Below, one piece after another: positions 23,394 to 31,847 of a stretch of 64,000 nt of DNA. The stretch comes from a virus: IMG/VR virus record IMGVR_UViG_3300018476_000013, positions 1-64,000 of that record. One strand, 5' to 3'. The notes under the pieces are model-generated. The model was not told where the DNA came from and searched no databases. It saw only the letters and a program-made list of their open reading frames with translations. Position 1 is the stretch's first letter, and each line of letters opens with the position of its first letter. A program made the translations under genes and the position numbers.

Positions 23394-24829
23394 TACACCA
23401 CCCATTCCCTTGGAGGATCAGACATCACCACGATTGCCAAGTCAATTTTCTTTCGCATGGCGTAAATGATTTTCCACTCAACAGTATCCCGAGTGGCGAA
23501 GTCAACCACCGTCACTCGATCTGTTTTCTTGACGTGCGATGCTCGTTCCTCTGATTGGTCCCGGTGCTCCAGGTTGTCGGTGTTGGAGTAATAGACAATC
23601 AGGTTTGCTTCAGACCAATCCCTGCCACGGCCACCACTACCGGGGGTGGCAACAATGAACCGGCAGTCGGGGTCAGTCTTGAACCTGTTGGAATTCTCTT
23701 CTCGGTCCTTGCGGTTCTGTCCCCAGAATTCCACCACTGATCCGGCGCCGAACTCTTTGGTGATGGCTGCAGCGACCTTCAGAAGATCCCGGCCATAGCT
23801 GCACCAGATGATTGCCTTGCCATCATACTCGCCGAGTAGATCAAGCAATGATTGGGTCCGGTTCTCGGGCACGGCATGTGCTGATTGATCTTCCGCCGTC
23901 GCCCATCCGCAGCACAGTTGATGCAGGCGCAGGTTGGTGGTGATGCTTTGTTGCGCCGACATGTAAACACCGGGAGAGATTTCCGCCGTGGCCGTGGCTT
24001 CCATCTCAGCGTAGAGCCGTTCCTGTTGTGGGGTCATCTCGACCTCACGAGTGACGTACAATTTCTCAGGGACATCCGAACAATCTTCCAGGCGCTTGCG
24101 GTAGCTGTGGGGTTCTAATTTCCTCCACAACTCTTCAACCTTGTCCGTGAACCGGACTGGAATGCGAATGGAATACTTGCCACCAACCCGCAGGTGCTTG
24201 ACGATGGCATATCGCTGTTCGAATGCTTTGTAGCTGATGAAGCCCAGCAATCCAGGTTTCAAGAATTCGAACTGCCCCCATAGATCAAGCGGGCTTCGGG
24301 GTGTTGGCAGGCCAGTCAAGATCCTGGTCCGCGTGGCCATGGGCCTCAGGGCGTGCAATGTCCTGGCACGGCTTGACCCCGTGGTGACATTCTCCCAATT
24401 CTTGATCGTGGTCGCTTCATCGACGATCAGGGTTGACTCAGGATGGCTTTGCAAGATCTGGGCGCACGCGTGCCGAATGGCATCCACTGTGCTGAAGGCT
24501 TCGACATTGGCAACCAAGATCCTGGGCCGGTTACCTTTCACGAATAGATGCTCGATAGATTTCTTGCCCCGCTTGCTGTCCCATATGCCAATCAATGGCC
24601 GATCAGGTTCTTCAAGATGATTGGCGAATTCAGTTTCCCAGACGCGGTATGATCCCGCCGGCGCCGTGATGACTAGGGCGCCACCCCGTTTCAGATTATT
24701 CGTCTGCTGCCAATCGTCGATGGCGACTTTGGTCTTGCCCGTTCGCATGGCCATCAGCAACGCGAAAACGTCGCGGCCGGCCATCCGTTGAAGAGCTTCA
24801 ATTTGATGTGCATAAGGTCTGAATGTCAT
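23393..24829 (-). CDS. SNF2-like superfamily 2 DNA helicase / ATPase
   Basis: 478 residues from the ATG of MTFRPYAHQIEALQRM, which has GAAGGG four bases upstream; an in-frame ATG at 24841 lacks one. Motif I AMRTGKT, II LIVDEATTIKN, III LTGLPT, IV region IIWCSYG, V ATPGSGGRGRDWSEAN and VI QSEERASHVKK identify a DEAD/SNF2-type translocase of the kind common in phages. It probably remodels or unwinds DNA during replication or transcription. It heads the - strand nucleotide operon. Confidence 0.88.
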   Translation of the reverse strand: MTFRPYAHQIEALQRMAGRDVFALLMAMRTGKTKVAIDDWQQTNNLKRGGALVITAPAGSYRVWETEFANHLEEPDRPLIGIWDSKRGKKSIEHLFVKGNRPRILVANVEAFSTVDAIRHACAQILQSHPESTLIVDEATTIKNWENVTTGSSRARTLHALRPMATRTRILTGLPTPRSPLDLWGQFEFLKPGLLGFISYKAFEQRYAIVKHLRVGGKYSIRIPVRFTDKVEELWRKLEPHSYRKRLEDCSDVPEKLYVTREVEMTPQQERLYAEMEATATAEISPGVYMSAQQSITTNLRLHQLCCGWATAEDQSAHAVPENRTQSLLDLLGEYDGKAIIWCSYGRDLLKVAAAITKEFGAGSVVEFWGQNRKDREENSNRFKTDPDCRFIVATPGSGGRGRDWSEANLIVYYSNTDNLEHRDQSEERASHVKKTDRVTVVDFATRDTVEWKIIYAMRKKIDLAIVVMSDPPREWVV

Positions 24830-24841
24830 GGTGCCCTTCAT

Positions 24842-24918
24842 AAAATAAAAATCGCCAGGGGTATACACTGAATTTTAGTTAGGATAAACCTTCAACTTCA
24901 CTTCAACTGGAGCAGCAA
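24842..24918. promoter_or_regulatory. Divergent promoter region for the SNF2-like gene
   Basis: On the - strand TTTATC (24883-24888), 17 bases, TATACC (24860-24865). The -10 is preceded by TTCAGTG, shared with the DNA polymerase promoter (TCAGTGTA). On the + strand CAACTGGAGCAGCAA gives the ribosome-binding site for 24919; no clear + promoter is seen. Confidence 0.55.
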
Positions 24919-25176
24919 ATGGACGTAGTAAAACTGACGGAAGAACGAGGTCAAGTCCATGGGGACTTTACCGACGTATCGGAGATCGCCCAAAGCTTAA
25001 AGGCCGTTGTCCGTAATGGCAAGTCATTCAATCAATTGACGAGGGTGCAGGTTGAAGGCCTCGACATGATCCTGCACAAGATCGCCCGGATCGTTTCGGG
25101 CAATGCCAACCACCATGATCATTGGGATGACGTCGCCGGGTATGCTCACATCGTATCGAAGAGGATCACCAAGTAA
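24919..25176 (+). CDS. DUF6378-like phage protein
   Basis: 85 residues. ERGQVHGDFTDVSEIAQSLK, QVEGLDMILHKIARIVSGN and HHDHWDDVAGYAHI follow the DUF6378 pattern widespread in phages, in which His, Asp and Glu residues are conserved in an all-helical domain that recalls MazG-like phosphohydrolases. The stop overlaps the next start by one base (TAATG). The activity is unknown; a nucleotide-related role fits the neighbours. Confidence 0.7.
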   Translation: MDVVKLTEERGQVHGDFTDVSEIAQSLKAVVRNGKSFNQLTRVQVEGLDMILHKIARIVSGNANHHDHWDDVAGYAHIVSKRITK

Positions 25177-26543
25177 TGTGTGGCTGGGTAGCACAAGCTG
25201 AAGTTGAAAACGATGAGCACTTCGCCGAAGCCATTCGGAGGATCAGCCATCGCGGCACTCGAGTGACCATCAAGGAAACAAACGGCAGCATCCTTGCTCA
25301 CTCCCGTTTGCCGATTGTCGGGCTGTCAGAAAAATACGACCAGCCCGTCGAGACGGATGACTGGCTGATTGCATTCTCCGGGGAGGTCCTGGACTTCAGG
25401 GAGGAAGACCCCGCTGCCGAATGTGATTTGCCTCTCGTTGTCGAGGGTTGGGAGCGGTATAAGTCCAAAGCCCTCAGGGGCCGGGATGGGTTCTGGAATA
25501 TCATCGCCATCGATAAAACAGATGGAACGCTCCACATTACATGCGATTACCTGGGACAGAAGCCAGCCTATTACCGGCAGGATGTTCTGGCTGCCGCTTC
25601 CGAACCGGATGCATTACTGCCCCTCGGGCCGGTGACATTCGATGAAGTGTACCTGGCAGCGGTGATCAAGTGGGGATACTGCCCGGAGATCGAGCGGACC
25701 CCTTACAATGAGATCAAGAAAGTCCGGCCGGGGGAGCATATCCAACTGGATGATCTTGGGACATTCGGCCAAGGACAAATCGTCGATCAATTGGTGCCCC
25801 GGCCAGGTGACCTGCGGAAGGAAATAGAACTGGCCGTCCGCCGGCGGGTAATGGCATCAGATGTGCCGGTGGCTTGCTTGTTGTCGGGTGGATTGGACAG
25901 CTCAATCGTTTATACCTTGGCCTCGTGCTATGGCCAGGTCAAGCCATATTACGTCGACCTCGGGGACAATGACATAGAAGAACGAATGGCCGTTGGTGCT
26001 GTCGCCGGCAAGGCCAAGGTCATGGAGGTCAACGGTTCTTCACTTGACATCCCGGTGATGGAGCAACTGGACTACATGCAAGAGCCCATCGACCTGGGTT
26101 CGTTGGTGCCACAGATCGCTTTGGCCCGTGTCATCCCTGAGAATGTTTGCCTGACGGGCGATGGTGCTGATGAAGTGTTCGGGGGTTATGGCAGGGCATA
26201 TCGTTATGACAGCCAGGGCTCGGATGTATTCCATGAATTGCCGGCGTGGCATCTGCCGCGGCTTGATCGGGTGATGATGAGGCACCTGATTGAAGTACGC
26301 AGCCCATTCTTGTCCCGCCGGGTGGTCGAGATTGGATTGTCCTTGCCCAGGGAATTGAGGACCGGCAAGCGGATACTCCGGGAAATCTTCCGGGACATCC
26401 TGCCTAAGAGCATTGCCGATCGGGCCAAGAAGCCATTGCGGATGCTGGGCATCAATGAAGCCCATCGCATTCATATGGTCAACGAGTTCAAACGGCGTCA
26501 TTACATCCGCAATGAAATGGATGTCGAGGAGATGAGTCGATGA
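25176..26543 (+). CDS. Asparagine synthetase-like glutamine amidotransferase
   Basis: 455 residues. N-terminal class II glutaminase: Cys2 (MCGW), RISHRG, LAHSRLPI and FSGEVLDF, where the usual oxyanion-hole NGE reads SGE. C-terminal synthetase: ATP-pyrophosphatase loop SGGLDSS (237-243) and LTGDGADEVFGGY, then EVRSPFLSRRVVE. Cellular AsnB is about 550 residues; this is shorter at the C-terminal end. It should transfer ammonia from Gln to an adenylated carboxylate, normally Asp. It overlaps both neighbours (TAATG, ATGA) and is therefore coupled to the C5-methyltransferase-like gene, which suggests that the real acceptor could be a carboxylated base. That is inference. Confidence 0.85.
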   Translation: MCGWVAQAEVENDEHFAEAIRRISHRGTRVTIKETNGSILAHSRLPIVGLSEKYDQPVETDDWLIAFSGEVLDFREEDPAAECDLPLVVEGWERYKSKALRGRDGFWNIIAIDKTDGTLHITCDYLGQKPAYYRQDVLAAASEPDALLPLGPVTFDEVYLAAVIKWGYCPEIERTPYNEIKKVRPGEHIQLDDLGTFGQGQIVDQLVPRPGDLRKEIELAVRRRVMASDVPVACLLSGGLDSSIVYTLASCYGQVKPYYVDLGDNDIEERMAVGAVAGKAKVMEVNGSSLDIPVMEQLDYMQEPIDLGSLVPQIALARVIPENVCLTGDGADEVFGGYGRAYRYDSQGSDVFHELPAWHLPRLDRVMMRHLIEVRSPFLSRRVVEIGLSLPRELRTGKRILREIFRDILPKSIADRAKKPLRMLGINEAHRIHMVNEFKRRHYIRNEMDVEEMSR

Positions 26544-28045
26544 AGAAGCCAAAAGAAAAGCAATTGATTGCCGTGGGGATCACCTGCGGCATTGGTTCAT
26601 TGCTCGTGGGCGCCAAGGCCGCAGGGTTCAAGGTCGCGGGCAATGTGGAGTGGCGGAAATATTACCACCACCAGGACGAAACCGAGCGCAACACTTTCAC
26701 TGAGAATTTCCCTGGGGCGATCTTCCCCAACTCAGTGGAGCAGATGACGGAAGAAGAGTTCAGGAAGTTCAGCAACCCGGACATCGCTTTAGGCCATCCA
26801 GAATGCGGCAACTTCAGCGTGCTGAATGGCGCCCACAAGGACCGGCTCAACATGATGCTGGACCCTGCTGACATCCCGCTCTTCGTCGATCTGGTAGCCA
26901 AGCTGAAGCCCAGGTTCTTCGTGATGGACGACCTGCCCAAGTCCTTCATGGCGTACCCGATGGAAAAGTACGCAGAGAAATTGCCGGACTATGACCTGTA
27001 TCCGGAATGGATCAGCAACTGGGGCTACGGCAACGTCCAGAAGAACCGGAACCGGATGTTCATGCTGGGCGCGCTGCGGGCCGAGCGGTGGGCTTTCCGG
27101 CCGGGTGAGCAGGAACATACCCTGACCGTGGAAGATGTCATCGGTGACCTTGCTAAGCCATCTGTGAGGGGCAATATGCCCAATCATGACCCCCACGACC
27201 TGAAGTCCGTTTGTGCCAAGGCCCTGAACCTGGGTGAGTGGCGGAAACGGAATACCTGGGGCGAGGTCCAGAAGTACTTCGCCGACAAGGGCGGCGGGTT
27301 CACGCTGGAATATACCAGGGATGACGGCAAGCGGCTGAAGAGGATCGGCTTCCTCAAGGGCCATTGGGACGGGCCATCGCATGTGCTGACTGGTGGCAAT
27401 GCCATCCTGCACCACAAGCGCAATGAACCCTACACCATCCGGGAGCGGGCGCGCATTCAGGGCTTCCCTGATGACTTCGTCTTCTATGGTGCCAAGCTGA
27501 ACCCCAAGGGGGAATGGGAGCATGATGGTGACGGCACCATGGTCAAGCAGACCGGCAAGGCCATGCCAGTGCAGTTTGCTGAATATGTGTCCAAGCAGAT
27601 TGCTGCATTCATCAACAAGGAAGAGTTCGAGTCCAGTGGCCGCCGGGTGATCCCGCCCAATGAATACGTCGACCAGGCCAAGCAATGGTACTGCCAGAAT
27701 GTCGGCTATTCAGTGCAGAAGAAAGCATGTGGGGAATGCTGGCTCTTCAACAAATGCAGCATCAGGTCCGAGAAATACCAAATCGGTCCGCGCGCGCATA
27801 CCACAAAATCCGTTGTGGAAGAATGCCCCACAAATCAGCGAATTACGGGGGCTGTTTTAGGGGGAAATACTAGGACGCGTCAAGGGGGGCTCATGCCCTC
27901 TGCCAAAAAGCCTAATGAAATCAAGGTCCGTGAGGCCAAGAACACGGGAGGGACCAATAAAAAAACGCCCTCCCGAGATCCCCGAACTGGCCAGTCCAGG
28001 AAAACTGTCCATCAACCCATCGAAACCACCATTGAAGAGTTTTGA
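26540..28045 (+). CDS. C5-cytosine methyltransferase-like protein with unusual motifs IV and VI
   Basis: 501 residues. Motif I region ITCGIGSLLVG, motif IV GHPECGNFS with C89, motif VI FVMDDLP (130-131 DD where ENV is normal), motif VIII QKNRNR, motif IX/X RERARIQGFPDDF and KQTGKAMPVQFAEYV. Motif IV has one residue more than the classical PCQ, and the Glu of motif VI is Asp. The C-terminal 120 residues are extra and carry four Cys (CQN, CGEC, C) that could bind metal. It may methylate cytosine, or act on another C5 substituent. The start overlaps the asparagine-synthetase-like gene. Confidence 0.8.
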   Translation: MKKPKEKQLIAVGITCGIGSLLVGAKAAGFKVAGNVEWRKYYHHQDETERNTFTENFPGAIFPNSVEQMTEEEFRKFSNPDIALGHPECGNFSVLNGAHKDRLNMMLDPADIPLFVDLVAKLKPRFFVMDDLPKSFMAYPMEKYAEKLPDYDLYPEWISNWGYGNVQKNRNRMFMLGALRAERWAFRPGEQEHTLTVEDVIGDLAKPSVRGNMPNHDPHDLKSVCAKALNLGEWRKRNTWGEVQKYFADKGGGFTLEYTRDDGKRLKRIGFLKGHWDGPSHVLTGGNAILHHKRNEPYTIRERARIQGFPDDFVFYGAKLNPKGEWEHDGDGTMVKQTGKAMPVQFAEYVSKQIAAFINKEEFESSGRRVIPPNEYVDQAKQWYCQNVGYSVQKKACGECWLFNKCSIRSEKYQIGPRAHTTKSVVEECPTNQRITGAVLGGNTRTRQGGLMPSAKKPNEIKVREAKNTGGTNKKTPSRDPRTGQSRKTVHQPIETTIEEF

Positions 28046-28066
28046 TCCAGAAAAGGAGTTCTGAAA

Positions 28067-28963
28067 ATGCACGGCGAGAAAGTTCACATTGTCAAGGGGC
28101 AGACCCCCGCTGATTATCACTGCACCTGCAAATTCTGCCAGAAGGCCCTGGGGGAATTGTTGAAGCCTGATGGGACATATTACAGCCGGCTGGAGCGCCG
28201 GAAGTATTATGACCCCGCTGAGTCGGGCAAGAAGGAAGGGGCGCACATTGCCAAGACCCCGCTCCACATTGCCCGCTGGGCCATCCAGAACTATTCTAAA
28301 CCAGGTGACTGGGTTCTTGATCCGACCATCGGCGCAGGCACCACGGCCGTCGAGGCCATCACCCAAGGCCGCAACGTGGCCGGAATGGAAATCGAATTCG
28401 GCGAAGTGCTGAAGAAGAATATCCAGGCCGCACTGGTACTGGCCAATGGGTCGAAGCCCAAAGCCAAGATCGGCCATGGCGATGCCCGCAACATCAGTGC
28501 CTTCCTCGACAAGGCCAAAGTTGAGAAGGTGCAGTTGGTCATCAACAATCCACCCTACTCAGGCGATGCCTCGATGCCGTCGCCCTCCAAGGAAGGACGG
28601 GGTGCCGCTTACCGGGACAAGGAAACCTATTTTTTCTACGACAAGTCCCTGCCGAACTTGGCGTTCCTGAAAGAGGGCCAAGAGTATTGGGATGAGATGA
28701 CAAAAATCTACAAGGCATGTGCTGACCGACTTGAAGTCGGCGGTCACTTCGTCATCGGCATTAAGGACATGAGCAAGAAGAAGCAGCCTTATCTTCTGCA
28801 CAAGATGTTCTGTGAAATCCTGGAAGAGATGAAGTTAAAATTTGTTGGCACGGCGTTCCTGAACCATTACCCTCGAACCCTTCACTTGAACACGTGCGAG
28901 AAGTTTTATGGCTTCAAGCCGCCGTTCTTCCAGACCATCAACGTATTTAAGAAAGCAAAGTAA
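28067..28963 (+). CDS. N6-adenine or N4-cytosine DNA methyltransferase
   Basis: 298 residues. HIAKTPLHIARWAIQNYS, motif I VLDPTIGAGTTAVEA and motif IV VINNPPYSGD give an amino-methyltransferase with SAM-binding motif before the catalytic NPPY motif. A C-x-C-x2-C near residue 24 (HCTCKFC) is a small zinc site in front of the domain. The ATG follows AAAAGGAGTTCTGAAA. It could protect phage DNA from restriction or mark it. No matching restriction enzyme is seen, so it is an orphan enzyme. Confidence 0.88.
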   Translation: MHGEKVHIVKGQTPADYHCTCKFCQKALGELLKPDGTYYSRLERRKYYDPAESGKKEGAHIAKTPLHIARWAIQNYSKPGDWVLDPTIGAGTTAVEAITQGRNVAGMEIEFGEVLKKNIQAALVLANGSKPKAKIGHGDARNISAFLDKAKVEKVQLVINNPPYSGDASMPSPSKEGRGAAYRDKETYFFYDKSLPNLAFLKEGQEYWDEMTKIYKACADRLEVGGHFVIGIKDMSKKKQPYLLHKMFCEILEEMKLKFVGTAFLNHYPRTLHLNTCEKFYGFKPPFFQTINVFKKAK

Positions 28964-29526
28964 TGGCCAAGATGAATTACGGACCCCGGTTCGGCGGCAG
29001 TGCAAAATCGCTCTTCAGTTACGATGAGCGAGTGGATAAGGCGATGCAGGCCGACACCATAAGGATGGCGGCGGTCATGAAAAATCAGCCGCAATACAAA
29101 AAGGAGTTAAGGGGTATTGCGACTGCAAAAAGAACTAGGCAGCGTGCTGACGCAGCCCGTAACAACGGCCGTAAGGAATCTGAAATCCGAATGGCCGAAG
29201 CGTTGCGCAAAGTTGTAGGCATCCTCGAAATGCACATGGATGACCTGATGCAATACACCCAAGTTGGGGGTGAACGGATCATCAATCAAACCAACATTCA
29301 CAACGCCATTGTGATGCTGAGGACCAAGTGCGGTCTCAACTTCGTTGGCAGCGAGCAATATAACCAGCGGATTAAAGCTGACCCCGGGCAAGTGATACTG
29401 ACGCTTGAGCAAAAAGAAGATGAGCGTATCCGTCGGATGGAAGAACAAAAGCAAGAACGGAATTATAACCTGAAGCGTATCGCCAAAGAGTTTGCAGCCT
29501 ATCAATTGAAAAAGGAAAATACATAA
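28963..29526 (+). CDS. Hypothetical protein
   Basis: 187 residues, rich in Arg/Lys/Gln, mostly helical (ATAKRTRQRADAARNNGRKE) with a C-terminal coiled coil (EQKEDERIRRMEEQKQERNY). It overlaps the methyltransferase stop by one base and the next start by one base, so all are coupled. The basic character suggests it binds DNA. No family is recognised. Confidence 0.6.
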   Translation: MAKMNYGPRFGGSAKSLFSYDERVDKAMQADTIRMAAVMKNQPQYKKELRGIATAKRTRQRADAARNNGRKESEIRMAEALRKVVGILEMHMDDLMQYTQVGGERIINQTNIHNAIVMLRTKCGLNFVGSEQYNQRIKADPGQVILTLEQKEDERIRRMEEQKQERNYNLKRIAKEFAAYQLKKENT

Positions 29527-29837
29527 TGGTTGAGATGACTACCGAAGGTTACAACGACATCAAGTTGACGGCATGGGCCAGCCACCTGACAGAAAGTCTG
29601 GCGGCGGCCTTTGCTATTTCCCTGGCCAAGGATCGGGGATGGGAGCCGGAAGAAATTGCTCGGGTGCTGAACCTGGTGTTTCTATCTGGCGGCAAATCAG
29701 GAGTGCCCCGTCACCCAGGGGCTTTGAATATCTCTGTCTTGACCCTTCGGAATTATTTGCGGCATGAGATCGCCACTCCCGAAGAGCTCAAGCATTTCAC
29801 CCAAACTCCCATCCAGAAAAGGATCATTGAGGAATGA
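29526..29837 (+). CDS. Hypothetical protein
   Basis: 103 residues. Two helices (SLAAAFAISLAKDRG, PEEIARVLNLVFLSG) precede a Gly/Pro turn and a third helix. It shares single-base or four-base overlaps with both neighbours. No family is recognised. Confidence 0.6.
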   Translation: MVEMTTEGYNDIKLTAWASHLTESLAAAFAISLAKDRGWEPEEIARVLNLVFLSGGKSGVPRHPGALNISVLTLRNYLRHEIATPEELKHFTQTPIQKRIIEE

Positions 29838-30043
29838 CTAGCAAGAATGATCGGCAGTTTACCCATCCAAACTTCGGCACGGAAGTCCGAGTTGAGGTCG
29901 TTGATAACGAAGTCGCGTTGGTCTTTGTTGCGTCAAGTCCGGACAAAGCAGGACATTTTGCTGATTATCTTCTGGAGCAATTAAAAAGTGGCGCCATCAA
30001 CATCACGCTGATGGGCAAGCCTACTGGTATTGTGGAGAGTTGA
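29834..30043 (+). CDS. Small hypothetical protein
   Basis: 69 residues, alternating strands (EVRVEVVDNEVALVFVASSP) and a helix (HFADYLLEQLKSG), a small alpha/beta fold. It starts by an ATGA overlap and ends the unit that runs from 24919. No family is recognised. Confidence 0.6.
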   Translation: MTSKNDRQFTHPNFGTEVRVEVVDNEVALVFVASSPDKAGHFADYLLEQLKSGAINITLMGKPTGIVES

Positions 30044-30054
30044 AGGGATTTTAG

Positions 30055-30098
30055 TTTACATACGAGGTGGACGGGTTATGATGTGACCCGTCCACTTC
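30055..30098 (+). promoter_or_regulatory. Promoter with palindromic operator around the -10 box
   Basis: TTTACA (30055-30060), 16 bases, TATGAT (30077-30082), close to the sigma-70 consensus. GTGGACGGGT (30067-30076) and ACCCGTCCAC (30086-30095) are a perfect 10-bp inverted repeat (13 with a G-U and two more pairs) with the -10 box in its loop. A repressor bound there would block polymerase. It serves the gene at 30113. TGAAGGGATTTTAG precedes the -35, as in the other early modules. Confidence 0.75.
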
Positions 30099-30112
30099 AA
30101 ATATGAGGACTA

Positions 30113-30820
30113 ATGACCCAACCACTTTTTGAATTCTGTCCGACGATAGTCTGCGGGCAAACGAAAAGCGGAGTCAGCATTACTTGCGGCCACTGTTCGA
30201 AGGGAGAAGTCATCGCCGTCAATAAGATGAGACGGCATGGCGAAGACGATTCGGGGATCATTGAACGAATGCTCGCCGACAAATTCGAACGGATAGGCTG
30301 GAAGGTTGGTAATGCCCCCAAGCATCACCGCTGCCCCGCTTGCTTCACAGCTATCAAATCAGCAGCCATCAGGAAAAAGGAAGAGCGCATGTCCGAGAAA
30401 GTAGTGCCCATCACTGCCACCCCCAATGCTCCAGCTAATGCGCCAGTCAATGGGACACCCCAACCACCGAGACCCATGACCCGTGATGAGCGTTACCTGA
30501 TCTTCAAAAAAATCGATGAGCACTATATCGGGGAGACCGTCGGCTACCATGAGAGTTGGAACGACGACAAGATCGCCAAGGACCTGGGCGTGCCCGTGGC
30601 GTTCGTGGCGACCGTGCGTGAAGAAAGCTTTGGCCCCAACATCGACGAACACTCGGTCAAGGTAATGACCGACGCCAAGACCTTGCTGGCTGACATCCGG
30701 CAAGCGGCCTCTGACATGGGGCCGATGATCAAACAGATTGAACCGTTCATGAAACACCTGCATGAATTGGTCGCCCGAAGTTCATCCATTGAAAAGAGCC
30801 TGAAGGAGTTGCAGCGATGA
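30113..30820 (+). CDS. Hypothetical protein with zinc-ribbon-like Cys pairs
   Basis: 235 residues. Cys at about 9, 14, 25, 28 and CPAC near residue 72 suggest a zinc-bound N-terminal domain (about 1-80), followed by a Pro/Ala-rich linker (PNAPANAPVNGTPQPPRP) and a helical C-terminal domain (about 125-235) with DRYLIFKKIDEHYIG-like and PFMKHLHELVARSS segments. It may bind DNA or RNA. The next gene starts four bases before its end. No family is recognised. Confidence 0.6.
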   Translation: MTQPLFEFCPTIVCGQTKSGVSITCGHCSKGEVIAVNKMRRHGEDDSGIIERMLADKFERIGWKVGNAPKHHRCPACFTAIKSAAIRKKEERMSEKVVPITATPNAPANAPVNGTPQPPRPMTRDERYLIFKKIDEHYIGETVGYHESWNDDKIAKDLGVPVAFVATVREESFGPNIDEHSVKVMTDAKTLLADIRQAASDMGPMIKQIEPFMKHLHELVARSSSIEKSLKELQR

Positions 30821-31005
30821 CTGGTTACCCAAAAGGAGAATTCCCTGAGATCGTTTACCAAGGGGGTCAGACAGGTTGGTGTCTGACATCCCATAAGAGT
30901 TATGAGTTCGAAGACCACATGGAAGCAGTTATTGCTTTGTTGCCGGAAGGGCCGGTTAAAGAAAACCAGATCGAGTGGTTCAAAGAACTCAAGAGGCGGA
31001 AATGA
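30817..31005 (+). CDS. Small hypothetical protein
   Basis: 62 residues (MTGYPKGEFPEIVYQGGQTG ... EWFKELKRRK). It overlaps both neighbours by four bases. Acidic in the middle, basic at the end. No family is recognised. Confidence 0.6.
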   Translation: MTGYPKGEFPEIVYQGGQTGWCLTSHKSYEFEDHMEAVIALLPEGPVKENQIEWFKELKRRK

Positions 31006-31847
31006 AATACCTCGGCGAATATCTGTCTTTCAAACCTGTTGCCAGATTGATCGAAGGCCAGATCAAGGAAGCACCCCCTGTCCGCACAGAACGCTGGCAG
31101 GGGGTGGCGCATAACCAGGACACGCGTGAACTGCTGAACGCCTCATTCATGGTGGATCTGCAGTGCATCGAGGATCTGGATCATTGGCGGAAGGACATCA
31201 AGACCAATCTGCCTTGGGCTGATGACCACTTCATGGAGCGGATCGGCGGCCAGCCATTGAACCCTGGTGTTCAGTGGGCGAACTGGCCGTGGTCCCGGTC
31301 AGCAGCCAACTTCAAGCAGGACAGGTTCAATCATACCTACATGGAAAGGCTCTGGCCCAAGTTTGCCCGCCGGACTGCTGATGGCCGGTTGCCGATGGGC
31401 AAGGGTGCAAGGAAGTATCCGCAGACAGACAACCGGCCAAAGCTGGGGGTCGGCTGGGCTTATGGGGACTTGCTGGATCTGGTGGAGTTGCTGGTCAAAG
31501 AACCCCACACTCGCCAGGGATGGATACCGCTGTTCTTCCCTGAAGATACGGGCATCGGGGATGGCGGCCGCAAGCCCTGCACCCTTGGCTATCAGATCAT
31601 TGTCCGTGATGGCAGAGCCCATATCTATTATCCCCTGCGGTCATGTGACTTCATCCGGCACTGGGCAGATGATTGCTACTTGGCTGTGCGCCTGTTGCTG
31701 TGGGTCATCGATGAATGCCGCAAGAGGTCGGAGTTCTGGAAGAACATCGCACCAGGCACTTATTCGATGCACATGACTTCTCTTCACATCTTTGAAACGG
31801 ATCTTAAGACCAATGAGCAAGCCGAGGCCACCGCAACAAGTATTTGA
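31002..31847 (+). CDS. Thymidylate synthase-fold protein, probable dCMP hydroxymethylase type
   Basis: 281 residues from the ATG in the GGAAATGAAAT overlap. KPCTLGYQ holds the nucleophile C193. Twenty residues later comes R213-S214-C215-D216, matching E. coli ThyA C146 and R166-S-x-D169; eight residues later D224 stands where ThyA has N177. Asp there is the residue that makes T4 gp42 use dCMP instead of dUMP. The HIY motif reads HIF (262-264). The protein would add a C1 unit to C5 of dCMP, giving hydroxymethyl-dCMP. The start overlaps the previous gene, and its position behind the methyltransferase cluster suggests base modification. Confidence 0.72.
   Translation: MKYLGEYLSFKPVARLIEGQIKEAPPVRTERWQGVAHNQDTRELLNASFMVDLQCIEDLDHWRKDIKTNLPWADDHFMERIGGQPLNPGVQWANWPWSRSAANFKQDRFNHTYMERLWPKFARRTADGRLPMGKGARKYPQTDNRPKLGVGWAYGDLLDLVELLVKEPHTRQGWIPLFFPEDTGIGDGGRKPCTLGYQIIVRDGRAHIYYPLRSCDFIRHWADDCYLAVRLLLWVIDECRKRSEFWKNIAPGTYSMHMTSLHIFETDLKTNEQAEATATSI

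Noticed and set aside
26789-27685. 298-residue open frame opposite the C5-methyltransferase-like gene
   Set aside because: It lies entirely within the methyltransferase gene and has no recognisable domain or ribosome-binding site.
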